A program made the translations under genes and the position numbers. Below the pieces are notes generated by a model. That model was not told the DNA's origin and did not search any database. It was given only the letters and a program-made list of their open reading frames with translations. This document shows, one piece after another, positions 27,846 to 38,100 of a stretch of 64,000 nucleotides of DNA. Source of the DNA: Sandaracinus sp964481145 (lineage in GTDB: Bacteria > Myxococcota_A > Polyangia > Polyangiales > Sandaracinaceae); assembly GCA_964481145.1 (NCBI GenBank), contig CAYZTA010000014.1, positions 40,908 through 104,907 on the forward strand, read 5' to 3'. How positions within the stretch are numbered: position 1 is the first letter of the stretch; each line of letters begins with the position of its first letter.

Positions 27846-29492
27846 ATGTCGATGGCGGCAGCGTGGTTGTTCTCTGCCTGCGCACCCCGTCCACACTTCG
27901 AACTCGGGCGCGAATGCGAGCTCACGAACGAGTGCGCTGCACCTCTCGTATGTCGACTTGGCCACTGCCGAAACGAATGTCGAAGCGATCGCGATTGCGA
28001 AAGTGGGCTAACGTGCTTTCGTGATCGCGGCTATGGCGTGTGCGAGCTCGAAGGAGAGCGCTGCGTGCTCAGCAGCGATTGCCCCGAGCCTTTGGTCTGC
28101 ATCATGGAGCGCTGCGCCAATCGCTGCGAAACGAACGCCGATTGTCCGCCAGGTCTTCGCTGCTTCGAATCAGCGGGGGTCCGTGGATGTCGTGATACGT
28201 CGATGGTTGAATGTGAGTACAACAGCCAATGCGATTGGTACGAGATCTGCGCTCCCGACAATCGCTGCCGCGAACAATGTCAGACGAACCGTGATTGTCG
28301 TGACGGCACCGTTTGCGTCAGTATGGGTGCGATGCGTGTGTGTGATTGGTCAGCGGATGCGGGCGGATCCGATGCGGATGCGGGCGGGTTCGACTCAGGA
28401 ACGATCGAGGCCGGTGTGACGATGGATGCCGGAATATTCGACGCTGCAAGCCAGCTCGACGCTGCAAGCCAGCTCGACGCTGCAAGTATGACGTTCGGAC
28501 CTGCTCCTCCACCGCGCCTCGTGGGAGGGGATCGATTCACCTGCGCACTCCGTAATTCTGTGTTGCGATGCTGGGGTACAGGAACGGGGGGAACGTTCTC
28601 CTCGCTTCCTGGAACGACGTCCAACATCGCCGCTGGCCCAGAGCACGCGTGCGCGCTCACGAGTCTTGGACTCTACTGCTGGGGTTCGAATGAGGACGGG
28701 CAACTCGGAAACGGAGCCAGCGGAGGCACCCACTCCACTCCACAGCAGGTCGACGGGCTATCCACACCCACATTGGCCGCCGCGGGTCTGGGCCATACCT
28801 GTGCTCTCGACGCCAATGGCTCGGTGAGTTGCTGGGGGGCGAACGCCGCAGGGCAACTCGGCGATGGGACGACCACCAACCGCATCGTCGTGACGCCCAC
28901 ACTGCCACTCGCAGCGCGCGCCGTGCAAATCACCGCACGGAGCACTCGCACGTGTGCTCTGTTGGAGGACGGGCGAGTCCAGTGTTGGGGGAGCAGCTAT
29001 GGCTCGACGCCCACCCTGGTCTCAGGGCTCACGGACATCGTCGAAGTGCGTAGTGGCAGTCGATTCGAATGCGCACGACGAACCGACGGTGCTGTCCTTT
29101 GCTGGGGCGAAAATGGTCAAGGTCAACTCGGCAACGGCACGAAGATCACCCGCACGACCCCTGATGTCGTCAGCGGAATTCCACCGATGATCGAGCTCGG
29201 TGTCGGCGCGAACCACGTCTGTGCCCTCTCCCAAGGAGGAACCGTATATTGTTGGGGACACAACGTGGTCGGACAAGCGGGACAGAATCACTTGGTCTTC
29301 ATGGGGGACACACAGCTCGTCCCAGCGCTCGTCCCTGGCATCACGAGCGCCTCTGAGATCGTGGCCGGAGATCAGCATACGTGTGTTCGATTGGTCGACG
29401 ACGATTTCCTCTGTTGGGGGCGAAACAATCAAGGCCAACTTGGTGATGGCACGATGACCGACAGCTACATGCCCGTGAGGGTGATGTGGTGA
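27846..29492 (+). CDS. RCC1-repeat lipoprotein with Cys-rich N-terminal domain
   Basis: A surface or periplasmic protein of unknown ligand. After a short hydrophobic stretch ending in a lipobox-like AAAWLFSAC come about six Cys-rich repeats (CELTNECAAPLVC, CRSDRDCESGLTC, CVLSSDCPEPLVC), then a DAG-rich linker. Seven RCC1-type blades follow, recognisable by LYCWGSNEDGQLGNG, SCWGANAAGQLGDG, LCWGENGQGQLGNG and LCWGRNNQGQLGDG. The start is uncertain: ATG 27846 gives a very short signal sequence without Arg/Lys, while ATG 27789 adds a basic n-region, partly encoded by the inverted repeat. The stop overlaps the next lipoprotein start (TGATG). Confidence 0.85.
   Translation: MSMAAAWLFSACAPRPHFELGRECELTNECAAPLVCRLGHCRNECRSDRDCESGLTCFRDRGYGVCELEGERCVLSSDCPEPLVCIMERCANRCETNADCPPGLRCFESAGVRGCRDTSMVECEYNSQCDWYEICAPDNRCREQCQTNRDCRDGTVCVSMGAMRVCDWSADAGGSDADAGGFDSGTIEAGVTMDAGIFDAASQLDAASQLDAASMTFGPAPPPRLVGGDRFTCALRNSVLRCWGTGTGGTFSSLPGTTSNIAAGPEHACALTSLGLYCWGSNEDGQLGNGASGGTHSTPQQVDGLSTPTLAAAGLGHTCALDANGSVSCWGANAAGQLGDGTTTNRIVVTPTLPLAARAVQITARSTRTCALLEDGRVQCWGSSYGSTPTLVSGLTDIVEVRSGSRFECARRTDGAVLCWGENGQGQLGNGTKITRTTPDVVSGIPPMIELGVGANHVCALSQGGTVYCWGHNVVGQAGQNHLVFMGDTQLVPALVPGITSASEIVAGDQHTCVRLVDDDFLCWGRNNQGQLGDGTMTDSYMPVRVMW
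28440..28486 (+). repeat. 18-bp in-frame tandem repeat in linker
   Basis: The unit GACGCTGCAAGCCAGCTC occurs twice and then a partial 11-base third copy. It encodes DAASQL-DAASQL-DAAS in the linker between the Cys-rich and RCC1 parts, so copy changes would only lengthen the linker. Confidence 0.85.
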
Positions 29493-30031
29493 TGCGCGCT
29501 CTCCTCCTTTTTTTCATCGTCCTCTCCGCATGCACACGGCCGCAATACGTCGTGGGTGAAGAGTGCGAAATCAATAGCGACTGCGTCGATCCGCTCATTT
29601 GCGCGCTGGGCGCATGTCGTAGGCAGTGCGTTGATTCACGCGATTGTGGTGCGGGCTCCGTTTGTCTTCGCGATGATGACTCGCCCCTGGGCGGCGGTTG
29701 TCAGCTCGAGCACGAGCGCGTTTGCACGTTGACGAGTCAGTGTCGGCATCCTTCTCAAAAAGACTACGGCCTCATCTGCCAGAACGGCACATGCACGACA
29801 CCGTGCGTAGAAGATCGTGATTGTGTCGATGGGGCCATGTGCACGACCGACGACTCTGAGACCATTGGCTGCTATGAGTCACAGACAGAGTCGTGCCTGT
29901 ATGCGAGTGATTGCCCCGAACCCATGATCTGCGACGTCAATCAAGTCTGTCGGCTCGAGTGTATGGGTGATGTCGACTGCACCCGTCCTCGCATGTGCAT
30001 TCGTCATCTTTGTGAGCTTCCTCCCAACTGA
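29492..30031 (+). CDS. small Cys-rich lipoprotein
   Basis: A 179-residue protein beginning MRALLLFFIVLSACTRPQYVVGEECEINSDC. It has a lipoprotein signal with lipobox VLSAC, then four or five disulfide-rich repeats of the form C..dsDC..pliC...C...C. The repeats closely resemble the N-terminal part of the RCC1 lipoprotein just upstream, so the two genes are probably related by duplication. The ATG overlaps the upstream stop by one base. It ends 29 bases before the Ser/Thr kinase, in the same direction. Confidence 0.85.
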   Translation: MRALLLFFIVLSACTRPQYVVGEECEINSDCVDPLICALGACRRQCVDSRDCGAGSVCLRDDDSPLGGGCQLEHERVCTLTSQCRHPSQKDYGLICQNGTCTTPCVEDRDCVDGAMCTTDDSETIGCYESQTESCLYASDCPEPMICDVNQVCRLECMGDVDCTRPRMCIRHLCELPPN

Positions 30032-30060
30032 TCTGCGACCCCCATGAGGTGATCCCAAAC

Positions 30061-32127
30061 ATGAGAACACGCGGCGGCGACCTTGGACGCGGTGAAGACA
30101 TCGGCCCCTATCGATTTGCGACACGCATCGCCGTCGGCGGGATGGCCGAAGTCTTTCGTGCGCTGCGACGGCAAAGCGCAGGCGCGGATCGCGCCGTCGT
30201 GCTCAAGCGGATGTTACCTGCGCTTTTGACCGAGCCCGAGTGGCGCAGGATGTTCAATCACGAGGCGCGCCTCGGAATGCGCATCCGCCACCGCAACGTG
30301 GTCGAAGTCCTCGACCATGATGTCGATGAGAACGCACCGTATTTGGTGCTCGAGTACGTCTTCGGGGTCGACCTGCGTCGCCTCACGAGTTTTCTCAAGC
30401 GCAACTCTCGAACGCTCGACACTCCGCTCGCCACGTGGGTGATCTGCGAGCTTCTCTCTGGTCTTCACGCCGTGCACTCGGCCACGGACGATCGCGGCAC
30501 TCCGCTCGAAATCGTTCATCGCGATGTGAGTCCCTCGAATGTCTTTCTCTCGGTCCACGGCGACATCAAACTCGGCGATCTCGGGATTGCGTTGGCCGCC
30601 TTTCGCGAAAGCCCGCGTGCTCCTGAGCTTCGTGAAATCAGCGGAGGAATCGGGCAAGCCAAGGGCAAACTCGGGTATTTGGCGCCAGAGCAGATCGCGG
30701 GGCGCCCCGTCGATGTACGCGCGGACATCTTCGCAGCGGCCGCGATCATGGCTGAGCTCCTTCTCGGCAAACCGCTCTTTTCGGCGGGCACAGAGCTCGG
30801 TGTGCTGCTCGCCATCCGCGATGCGGACTTGAGTCCACTCAAAGCGATCTCGTCACAACTGCCAGCAGGCCTTTATGACGTTCTCGCCGACGCGCTCTCG
30901 TGCGATCCGCTCGATCGAACACCGAGCGCAGACGTCTTTCGCAATGCTTTGTTGCCTTATACCCACGGTGCAGACGAAGCGACTTTTCGCCGCGATCTCG
31001 GCGCGTTCGTGGTCGGTGCACTCGATGCGGGTGATGCCGAGGGCGAGGCCTTTCGCTCGAGCCTTGCGAACACCCGCGAATACCGCCCCGACGGCGCTCT
31101 CGATCCCATGGAAGAATCGACACGCCCCACGGTGATTCCGCCCATCGATATCGAGCACCTCAAAGCCCGTTCTCGCCTCATCGATCTCGAAAGCTCTGGC
31201 GCAGAGTTCGGGCCTACATATCAACTCCGCGATGGCAATCGCGTGTTTGGCCCTTGGACGTATGCCCGCGTCGTTCAGGCGCTCCGAAGCGCAGAAATCT
31301 CGAGCGCGACTCTCGTACGCATCGATGGAAATGACGAGCTCCCGATCACCGATATCGGCGAGCTCACAAGACATCTCCCTCCATCACGGGCCACGAGACT
31401 TCAAACGAAACGCACGATATCGGATACGAGCGAGAGCTGGGATCTCGCAGGCGGGGGCATTGCCGAAGCGCTGATTTCCTGTTTTCGCGCCAAGGCAACC
31501 GGACTTCTTCTTTGTGAGTCGGAAGATGTCCGCAAAGAGATTTATCTCGCGAGTGGAGTGCCCACCTTCGTCGCGTCCAATCGCGTCGACGAGCTCCTCG
31601 GCGAACGGCTCGTCGCCGCCAAGGTCGTCGATCGCGCAGAGCTCGATTTGGCGCTCGCCGTGATGCCACGCTTCGAGGGAAAGCTCGGCGATACCATCGT
31701 CGCTCTCGGGTTTGCACAACCGCTCATCGTCTTTCGACACATCGCCCTTCACGCCCGAGAGAAGCTGCTCGACATCTTCATGTGGAGCTCAGGCCGAGCG
31801 GCATTTCACCGCCACGTGGAGGTGCCCGACCGCAGCTTCCCACTTCGGATCGACGTATGGGACCTCGTCCTCGCCGGGATCATTCGCCGCATCGAAGGAG
31901 GCCTCGAACCCCGAGAGCGCCACGACGACAAGTTCTTCCGCTTCGCCCCTGGAATCACGCCCGGCGAAATGCTTGCGCTGCCCGAGCAATTCCACATCTT
32001 CCTGGAAATTCTCCGCAAACCCCGACGGCTGCCAGAGCTCGAAAGTGCGCTGGGTGATCGCGAGAGATCTTATGCTGCCGTGCTCCTCTTGGTGGACCTT
32101 GGAATCGTCGAGTGGCAAGCGAAATAA
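30061..32127 (+). CDS. Ser/Thr protein kinase with GYF-like and DUF4388 domains
   Basis: A 688-residue Hanks-type kinase that phosphorylates Ser/Thr of unknown targets. Residues about 17-280: Lys49 in AVVLKR, the active loop IVHRDVSPSN with Asp155 and Asn160, GDLG in place of DFG, and YLAPEQIAG. Around 394-450 lies a GYF-2-like module (DGNRVFGPWTYARVVQAL). Around 455-590 is a DUF4388/PATAN-like domain (CFRAKATGLLLCESEDVRKEIYLASGVPTFVAS), frequent in myxobacterial regulators. No transmembrane helix is evident, so it is cytoplasmic. GAGGTG lies 9 bases before the ATG at 30061. Its transcript probably includes the two lipoprotein genes upstream. Confidence 0.92.
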   Translation: MRTRGGDLGRGEDIGPYRFATRIAVGGMAEVFRALRRQSAGADRAVVLKRMLPALLTEPEWRRMFNHEARLGMRIRHRNVVEVLDHDVDENAPYLVLEYVFGVDLRRLTSFLKRNSRTLDTPLATWVICELLSGLHAVHSATDDRGTPLEIVHRDVSPSNVFLSVHGDIKLGDLGIALAAFRESPRAPELREISGGIGQAKGKLGYLAPEQIAGRPVDVRADIFAAAAIMAELLLGKPLFSAGTELGVLLAIRDADLSPLKAISSQLPAGLYDVLADALSCDPLDRTPSADVFRNALLPYTHGADEATFRRDLGAFVVGALDAGDAEGEAFRSSLANTREYRPDGALDPMEESTRPTVIPPIDIEHLKARSRLIDLESSGAEFGPTYQLRDGNRVFGPWTYARVVQALRSAEISSATLVRIDGNDELPITDIGELTRHLPPSRATRLQTKRTISDTSESWDLAGGGIAEALISCFRAKATGLLLCESEDVRKEIYLASGVPTFVASNRVDELLGERLVAAKVVDRAELDLALAVMPRFEGKLGDTIVALGFAQPLIVFRHIALHAREKLLDIFMWSSGRAAFHRHVEVPDRSFPLRIDVWDLVLAGIIRRIEGGLEPRERHDDKFFRFAPGITPGEMLALPEQFHIFLEILRKPRRLPELESALGDRERSYAAVLLLVDLGIVEWQAK

Positions 32128-32293
32128 ACGCTTGCTGATTTCTCCTTGCTCACCCGCAAGGCAGCGCAATGGATTGAACTGAACTCTTCCCGCACATTTG
32201 GCTCATCTTGGCACGGACGTACAGCAAAAAAACGTAGACGCCGGAGTGGCACATACGGTGCTGACCCGAATAGGATCTTCGACGAAGAGCGAA

Positions 32294-32330
32294 GAAACCT
32301 CGGAATGTGTTTTCCACACTACGAGGTTTC
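32294..32330. terminator. hairpin between convergent genes
   Basis: GAAACCTCG and CGAGGTTTC form a perfect 9-bp stem. On the plus strand CTTCTGTACGTCTTTTT follows 1-17 bases later. It lies between the kinase and the convergent lipoprotein and could end both transcripts. The rest of 32128-32345 holds nothing else recognisable. Confidence 0.5.
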
Positions 32331-32345
32331 CTTCTGTACGTCTTT

Positions 32346-33506
32346 TTAAGAACAGGAACTCCAGCAATCACAACCTGACTGAGGGCAGGTCCTCATGCCA
32401 CGCTGGCAACACGTGGTGGCTCCGGGCGCTTGCGAACCACATTCCATCAGAGTTTGATCAGAGCTCGGGCATTCCATTGGAGGAGGTGGTGCTCCAGCAG
32501 TAAGCCGAGAAAGGAGAACATATTCCTCCTCTACCGACGCAGAGCGTGCCTTGTCTGTCAAACGAAGGCACGATGTCGTCAGCAATCCACTGAGCTCCAA
32601 TCTGTCATCGTTGGGGTCTGCTGTATTAACAGATGTGTAAGTTGGATTTTCACCCCCACCTCCACCCCACTGATATCCAGATATGTAGACATAGGATGAA
32701 CATCCTTGAATATCGGATCCCACGGCTGAACATCGACTTCCAACCCTGTCGTGTGAACGATGTTTCAGCCTGAGTACGATATCGCCCCTATCAACCTCGA
32801 GAACGACATCTCCACGCATCTCCACATCGCGCGAGATTGTTGATATGGTGCCGCCGCTGTGGAGATAGTAGCCAAGATGAGTCGTTGGTTCGCCCCAAGA
32901 TCCACAGCGAGTCACAGAGTTGCAAGATCTCGAACGTCTCTGTATTACGTATTCTCCAATCACTGCCTGAGTCGCTCCCGGCTGGAAGAACGCCAGCGCT
33001 TCTTCTCTCGTCATCGGCGTGCCTGTGCAGCTGTTCGGGTCGAAAGGGTCGCTCGTCACGACCGGGTCTTCGTCTGCGGTGTAGCCGTTGACATCTGCAT
33101 ACGCGAGCAGTTTGTCGAATGCGACCGGACCGACGTAGGGCACTGCGTCCAGCTCGGCAAGCGTATCGAATTGCTCATCATCCGAAGTGCCTCCGATCCC
33201 GTCGTCGCCTAGACGGTAGGCCACGATATTCTCAGCTGCTCGACGATCAAGTCCCACGCCACCCTGTCGCGGTGAGTTGTCGAGAACCTCCACACTCGCT
33301 TCGTTGGCGACTCGGAGGACACCTCGTGCTTCGTGGCTGCCCTCTTCAATGCCATTTGCATCTGCCTTGCCCGTTCCACCAAGGAACGAATCGTTTTCGC
33401 CATCAATCAGGTCTGCTTCCATAGCGGCGCATCCGGCGAATAACGCCAAACCAAGAGTGAAGATCAGCAGCCTACTCGCCATCCGAATTGAATCGAGAAT
33501 CCTCAT
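32346..33506 (-). CDS. hypothetical lipoprotein with HhH-like segment
   Basis: A 386-residue protein. The signal peptide MASRLLIFTLGLALFAGC carries a clear lipobox. A DGEND...GGTGKADANG linker follows, then a segment VEVLDNSPRQGGVGLDRRAAENIVAYRLG and LAELDAVPYVGPVAFDKLLAYA that reads like paired helix-hairpin-helix elements, as seen in some exported myxobacterial proteins. The C-terminal half has aromatic/Gly-rich beta strands, and the last 45 residues hold eight Cys (CCQRGMRTCPQSGCDCWSSCS). Function unknown. The DNA here looks less G+C rich than neighbouring blocks. Confidence 0.75.
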   Translation of the reverse strand: MRILDSIRMASRLLIFTLGLALFAGCAAMEADLIDGENDSFLGGTGKADANGIEEGSHEARGVLRVANEASVEVLDNSPRQGGVGLDRRAAENIVAYRLGDDGIGGTSDDEQFDTLAELDAVPYVGPVAFDKLLAYADVNGYTADEDPVVTSDPFDPNSCTGTPMTREEALAFFQPGATQAVIGEYVIQRRSRSCNSVTRCGSWGEPTTHLGYYLHSGGTISTISRDVEMRGDVVLEVDRGDIVLRLKHRSHDRVGSRCSAVGSDIQGCSSYVYISGYQWGGGGGENPTYTSVNTADPNDDRLELSGLLTTSCLRLTDKARSASVEEEYVLLSRLTAGAPPPPMECPSSDQTLMECGSQAPGATTCCQRGMRTCPQSGCDCWSSCS

Positions 33507-34101
33507 GCCTACCCCTTTCGAAGCCCGACAACCTGCATTGCAAAACGGACTTACCTTTTGTTTGCGCAGACAAGAGAAGATCCGTCGTGAGTAAACACAC
33601 TCAAATCATTAATTTTCGTTGGCGACAGCCCCTAAAGAATCCGAACGCTTCAGCGCTCGCCAGAATTGACCCGCTTCTGCTCTCGAAAAATGACCCACCA
33701 AATTCCCTCGGGTCGAGGCGAGCGGTGTGGTGTTGGCGGGCGCCAACGCGGTTATGCCCGCTCGCGTCGTCCCGAGGACCGTGCCGGCTCTTTGGCTTTC
33801 TTGGGCGGGAAACGCGGGTCCGGCGCGGCGTGAGCGAAGGTCACGAATCGAGATTGGTCGACGAGGCGCAAGAGCTCAACCGGGGTCATCTGTCCAGTGG
33901 ACTATTTCTGGCGAGCATACCCGGGTCATTTCTCGATAGCGCTGAAGCGAACGCGCGACGAAGCGATGGAAGGGTTATGCCCGCTTCAAGATCTCGAGCG
34001 CGCAACATATGGCACCCAAGCGTGGAGCGGCTCATTGTGAGCCCTCGCACTTATAAGCGGCCTGACAGGAACGCTCGAGTCCGCCACTATGCTTGGCGAC
34101 T
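33507..34101. other. 595-base intergenic region
   Basis: Apart from the IS-like relic at 33646-33950, this stretch shows no convincing gene. The first 139 bases would contain the promoter of the minus-strand lipoprotein, and the last 150 that of the Kelch-like lipoprotein; no clear promoter boxes were recognised. Confidence 0.5.
33646..33950. mobile_element. IS-derived relic or MITE-like element
   Basis: About 305 bases bounded by the inverted ends CGCTTCAGCGCT (33646-33657) and AGCGCTGAAGCG (33939-33950), each followed inward, after 9 bases, by TGACCC or its complement. Internal repeats of a 'TTTCTCGA..TGACCC' type sit near both ends. A 45-codon minus-strand frame (33752-33889, MTPVELLRLVDQSRFVTF...) is the only coding-like content. 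No transposase domain is present and no target duplication was found. The ends recall IS21-type end repeats, but this is only an impression. Confidence 0.5.
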
Positions 34102-35094
34102 ATGGGAAGTCTTGGCTTTCAAACGCATGCACTCCGAAGGCTCACCTCGCTTGTGGTTTTCGTCGCCATCACCGCATGCCGGAATCAGGCTCAAGTTGGA
34201 GCCTTTTCGGATGCTGGTTCTGTCGTTGAAGGACCGACGAACGACGCCGCCTATCTCGATTCGAGCTCTATCGAGCAGGACGGTAGTCACGTCATGGACT
34301 GCATGAGAGCAGCGAACGTGTGCGATGACCCTCCCACTCCGACGTGCGTCGATGATTCAACGCTGCTCTCCTATATGAGCGCTGGAACCTGCTCTATGGG
34401 GACATGCCATTACGCATCCGTGAACATCACATGTCCTCACGGATGCGCGGACGGGAGGTGTCAGACATCTGAAGGGACATGGACGGAGCTATCTGAACCA
34501 AGGTTCCCCCAAACCCAAAGCTTACGTTCCGAACATACCGCCGTGTGGACGGGCACCGAGTGCGATCGCGGGGTCTGTCGCTGCCCCGCTGGGGGCAGCT
34601 GTGAGATGATCGTTTGGGGCGGATGGAACGCTGGTGCGCCTTATCAAGACGGAGTGAGATACCGTCCGGCGACAGACACTTGGGTGCTTTTCTCTCCTTT
34701 CACAACGACTCCCGCAGCTCGTATATCGCACAGCGCAGTCTGGACGGGGCGCGAGATGATCGTTTGGGGAGGAGACGCGAGAACTCCTTTTTTGGGAGAC
34801 GGGAGTCGGTATGACCCTGACACGAACATATGGACCCCGATCTCGACCATCGGAGCTCCCTCCCCACGCAGCAATCATAGTGCCGTGTGGACTGGAAGTG
34901 AGATGATCGTTTGGAGTGGAGCAAGATTTGGAACCTATGTAGAGGATGGGGGACGATATGACCCGGTTTTGGATAGCTGGGCTCCGCTTTCGACCGTCGG
35001 AGCTCCTCTCCCGTACGCGGGTCACAGCGCGGTGTGGACCGGAACCGAGATGATCGTCATGAGCGCTCGAGGCGGAGGCCGTTGGCATCCTTGA
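34102..35094 (+). CDS. Kelch-like repeat lipoprotein, possibly 3'-truncated
   Basis: A 330-residue exported protein with signal peptide MGSLGFQTHALRRLTSLVVFVAITAC (lipobox ITAC). A Cys-rich spacer follows (CDDPPTPTCVDDS...CHYASVNITCPHGCADGRC). Kelch-like units come next, about 55 residues each: HTAVWTGTEC...MIVWGGWN, HSAVWTGREMIVWGGD, HSAVWTGSEMIVWSGA, HSAVWTGTEMIVMSA, with 'YDP.tdtW.p.s' between. Only four blades are present and the protein stops right after the start of the fourth (GGGRWHP), whereas propellers usually have six or seven, so the 3' end may be lost. ATG 34102 is preferred to TTG 34093. Confidence 0.75.
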   Translation: MGSLGFQTHALRRLTSLVVFVAITACRNQAQVGAFSDAGSVVEGPTNDAAYLDSSSIEQDGSHVMDCMRAANVCDDPPTPTCVDDSTLLSYMSAGTCSMGTCHYASVNITCPHGCADGRCQTSEGTWTELSEPRFPQTQSLRSEHTAVWTGTECDRGVCRCPAGGSCEMIVWGGWNAGAPYQDGVRYRPATDTWVLFSPFTTTPAARISHSAVWTGREMIVWGGDARTPFLGDGSRYDPDTNIWTPISTIGAPSPRSNHSAVWTGSEMIVWSGARFGTYVEDGGRYDPVLDSWAPLSTVGAPLPYAGHSAVWTGTEMIVMSARGGGRWHP

Positions 35095-35198
35095 TGCTCG
35101 GCACCTCGCGTGATTCAGCGATAGATGTAAACAGGGAAGGTGCGAGTCGTGTCGCAATCCCTATCGAACGCAACTCAGTCGCTCGAGATGACCTTCCT

Positions 35199-38100
35199 CT
35201 ATACATGTCCTCGATGACTCCGCTTTCCGACCCTCGCGATCCTCGGATAGAGCGTGGGCACGACCAAGAGCGTCAGCCACGTGGATGTGATGAGCCCTCC
35301 CACGACGACGGTCGCCAGGGGTCGCTGCACCTCGGCTCCGACTCCCGTCGCGAGCATCATGGGGACAAAGCCCAGCGACGCGACGAGCGCGGTCATCAAT
35401 ACGGGCCTCAGGCGTGATTTGGCTGCGCGCTCGGCTGCCTCGTACGACTCATGACCCGCAGCCTCTTCCGCCAGAATGCGCGACATCAGGACGACTCCGT
35501 TCAATACCGCGATTCCTGAGAGCGCAATGAAGCCGATCGCAGAAGAGACCGATATGGGAAGATCTCGTAGCGAGAGCGCAATGATCCCGCCCACTGCCGC
35601 GAAGGGCACGTTCATGAAGATGACGAGCACCGGACGCACCCGTCCAAATACGCGATAGAGCAAGACGAGAATCGCCACGAGCACGAGAGGCACGATGATC
35701 GCGAGACGCTGCTTCGCGCTCTCGAAGCTCTCATACTGACCTCCCCACGATCGCAAGTACCCACGAGGCATGTCGATCGCTCGCTCAATCGCGGCTTCAG
35801 CATCTCCGACGACCGATCCGAGGTCCCGCCCGCGAACATTGAATCCGATCACGATGCGCCGTGATCCGTTCTCGTGCGAGACGAGCGCTGGTGAACCTCG
35901 AGTTTCGATCTGAGCGACACGTGAGAGTGGAACGAGCACACCATTGGGCATCGGGATGCTCACATCGTCGACGGTGAAAGCGCTCGTTCCGCCCGAGAGG
36001 AGGATACGAACTGGAATCCGGATCGGGCCTTGCCAAGTATCGCCGGCGTGGATCCCTGCACGCAGCGATGCCGTGATGTCGAGCACGTCAGCCGGACGAA
36101 GGCCGACGATGGCGCCCTCGAGGGCACGAGGTCTCACCGAGGCGAGTGAGACCTCGGGGGGTGCGGCGACGCGCACGTCGAGCGCACCCTCGATACCGCG
36201 AAGGATCGCCGCCGAACGTTGAGCGAGCCGTTGAAGCGTATCGAGATCATCCCCTTCGTAGACGAGCGCAACATCCGTCACGGCCCCGCCCACGAGCTCG
36301 TTGAAGCGCATTTGGATCGGTTGGGTGAACGAGAGCGCGGCTCCAGGCACATCCCGTTGAATCGCCGTGCGGAGGTCGACGATGACGTCATCGAGTCCGA
36401 CGCCTTTGGGCCACTCCGATCGCGGGCGCAACGAAACGAAGACGTCCGCCATTTCGATTCCCATGACGTCCGTCGCGACCGCGGGGCTGCCGATGCGCGA
36501 TGCCACTCCGACCACTTGGTCCGAAGCCGCCAAGATCGCGCGTTCGATGCGGGTCGCTTCGCCGATCGCCGTCTCGATCGACACATCTGGCGCGAGCGTC
36601 GTCTGGATGACGAGGTCTCCCTCATCGAGATGTGGAACGAAGGCCGTGCCCGCCGTTGCGAAGAGCCGCGCACCCACGAGCACGAGCCCCAGGGCCAACG
36701 CGATCACGAGCACGGGGCGGCGCATCGCGATCGCGAGCAGCGGAAAATAGGCACGCTCAGCCCATCGCACGAGCAGAGGCGCCCGCAGAGGCACATGCTC
36801 TTTGCGAAGGAACGTCGCCACAGCCGCGGGAATGAACGTCAGCGCCAAAACGAGCGCGAAAGAGAGCGCCATGACGACCGTGATCGCCATCGGCCGATAC
36901 ATTTTTCCCTCGACGCCACTCAATGCGAGGATCGGCGTGTACACCAGCAAAATGACGAGCACCGAATAAAACACGGGACGCGCGACACCACGCGAGACCT
37001 CAGTCACTTGCTCATCGATCTTCCGTTCGTCGGTTTTCGCTTCTTGGAAATGATGGAACACGCTCTCGACCACAACGACGGCGCCATCCACGAGGAGCCC
37101 GAAGTCGAGCGCTCCGAGGCTCATCAGATTCCCCGGGACCCCGAAGAACACCATCCCGATCACCGCGCCCAACATCGAAAGCGGAATCACGAGCGCGACG
37201 AGCACGCCCGCACGCAAACTCCCGAGCATCGCGAAGAGCACGACCACGACCAAGAACCCTCCTTCCGAGAGGCTCTTGGCCACCGTATGCAGCGTCGCAT
37301 AGACGAGGTCGCTCCGGTCATACACCTCCATCACGACCACGTCGGACGGCAACGCACGACGAACATCGTCCATGCGTGCGTGCACGTGGCGAAGAACCTC
37401 CAGCGCATTCTCGTGCGCGAGCATCTGCACCATGATGTACACGGTCTCGCCACCGCCGTTTTGCGTCGCCGCACCGATGCGTGGCTCCGTTCCCCATGCA
37501 ACGTTCGCCACATCGGAGAGACGCACGACTTCCGTTCTGTCCGATGGATCGATGTGAACGACCGTGTTCGCGAGTTCACCCGCGCTCTCGGGCAACGCCA
37601 TCCCTCGCAAAAGAACATGAGATGGTCCGGCAGGGAGCGTCGCGCCCGCCACGGTTCCGATCGAACGTGTGGCCGCATCTTGGAGCACATCGAGGCTCAC
37701 CCGGCGCCCCGCCATCCGCAGAGGGTCACCGACGATATCGAGCGTTCGCCTCGCGCCTCCCCAAGTATTCACCTCCACGACCCCGGGCGCAGCGCGAAGA
37801 ATCGGAGCGATCCGTAGCTGCGCAATCTCGAGCAGCTCCGCAGGAGTACGCAACGGAGAGCTGATCGTGAACTGGTAGATCTCGCCGAGACCTCCGGTCA
37901 TTGGACCGAGCTCGGGAGGATGCGCGCTCTCGGGCATCTGCTCGGCCGCGATCGCGATCCGTTCGGCGACGAGCTGACGCGCCCGATAAATATCGGTGGA
38001 GTCCTCGAAGAGGATCGTGATCGCCGAGAGCCCATACCGCGACACGCTGCGCGTTCGTTCGAGGTGGGGCATGCCGCCAAGCGAGATCTCGAGAGGTCGC

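Noticed and set aside
28440..28486. Possible CRISPR or VNTR array
   Set aside because: Only two and a half direct units without spacers, in frame within a linker; a simple slippage repeat.
33488..34306. Plus-strand open frame of 272 codons
   Set aside because: Runs through the IS-like relic and into the next lipoprotein's signal region. The sequence is not protein-like, and a good start with signal peptide exists in another frame.
36219..37817. Plus-strand open frame of 532 codons
   Set aside because: Antisense to the RND pump, which has full family features; the frame is His/Arg/Glu-rich and has no motif.
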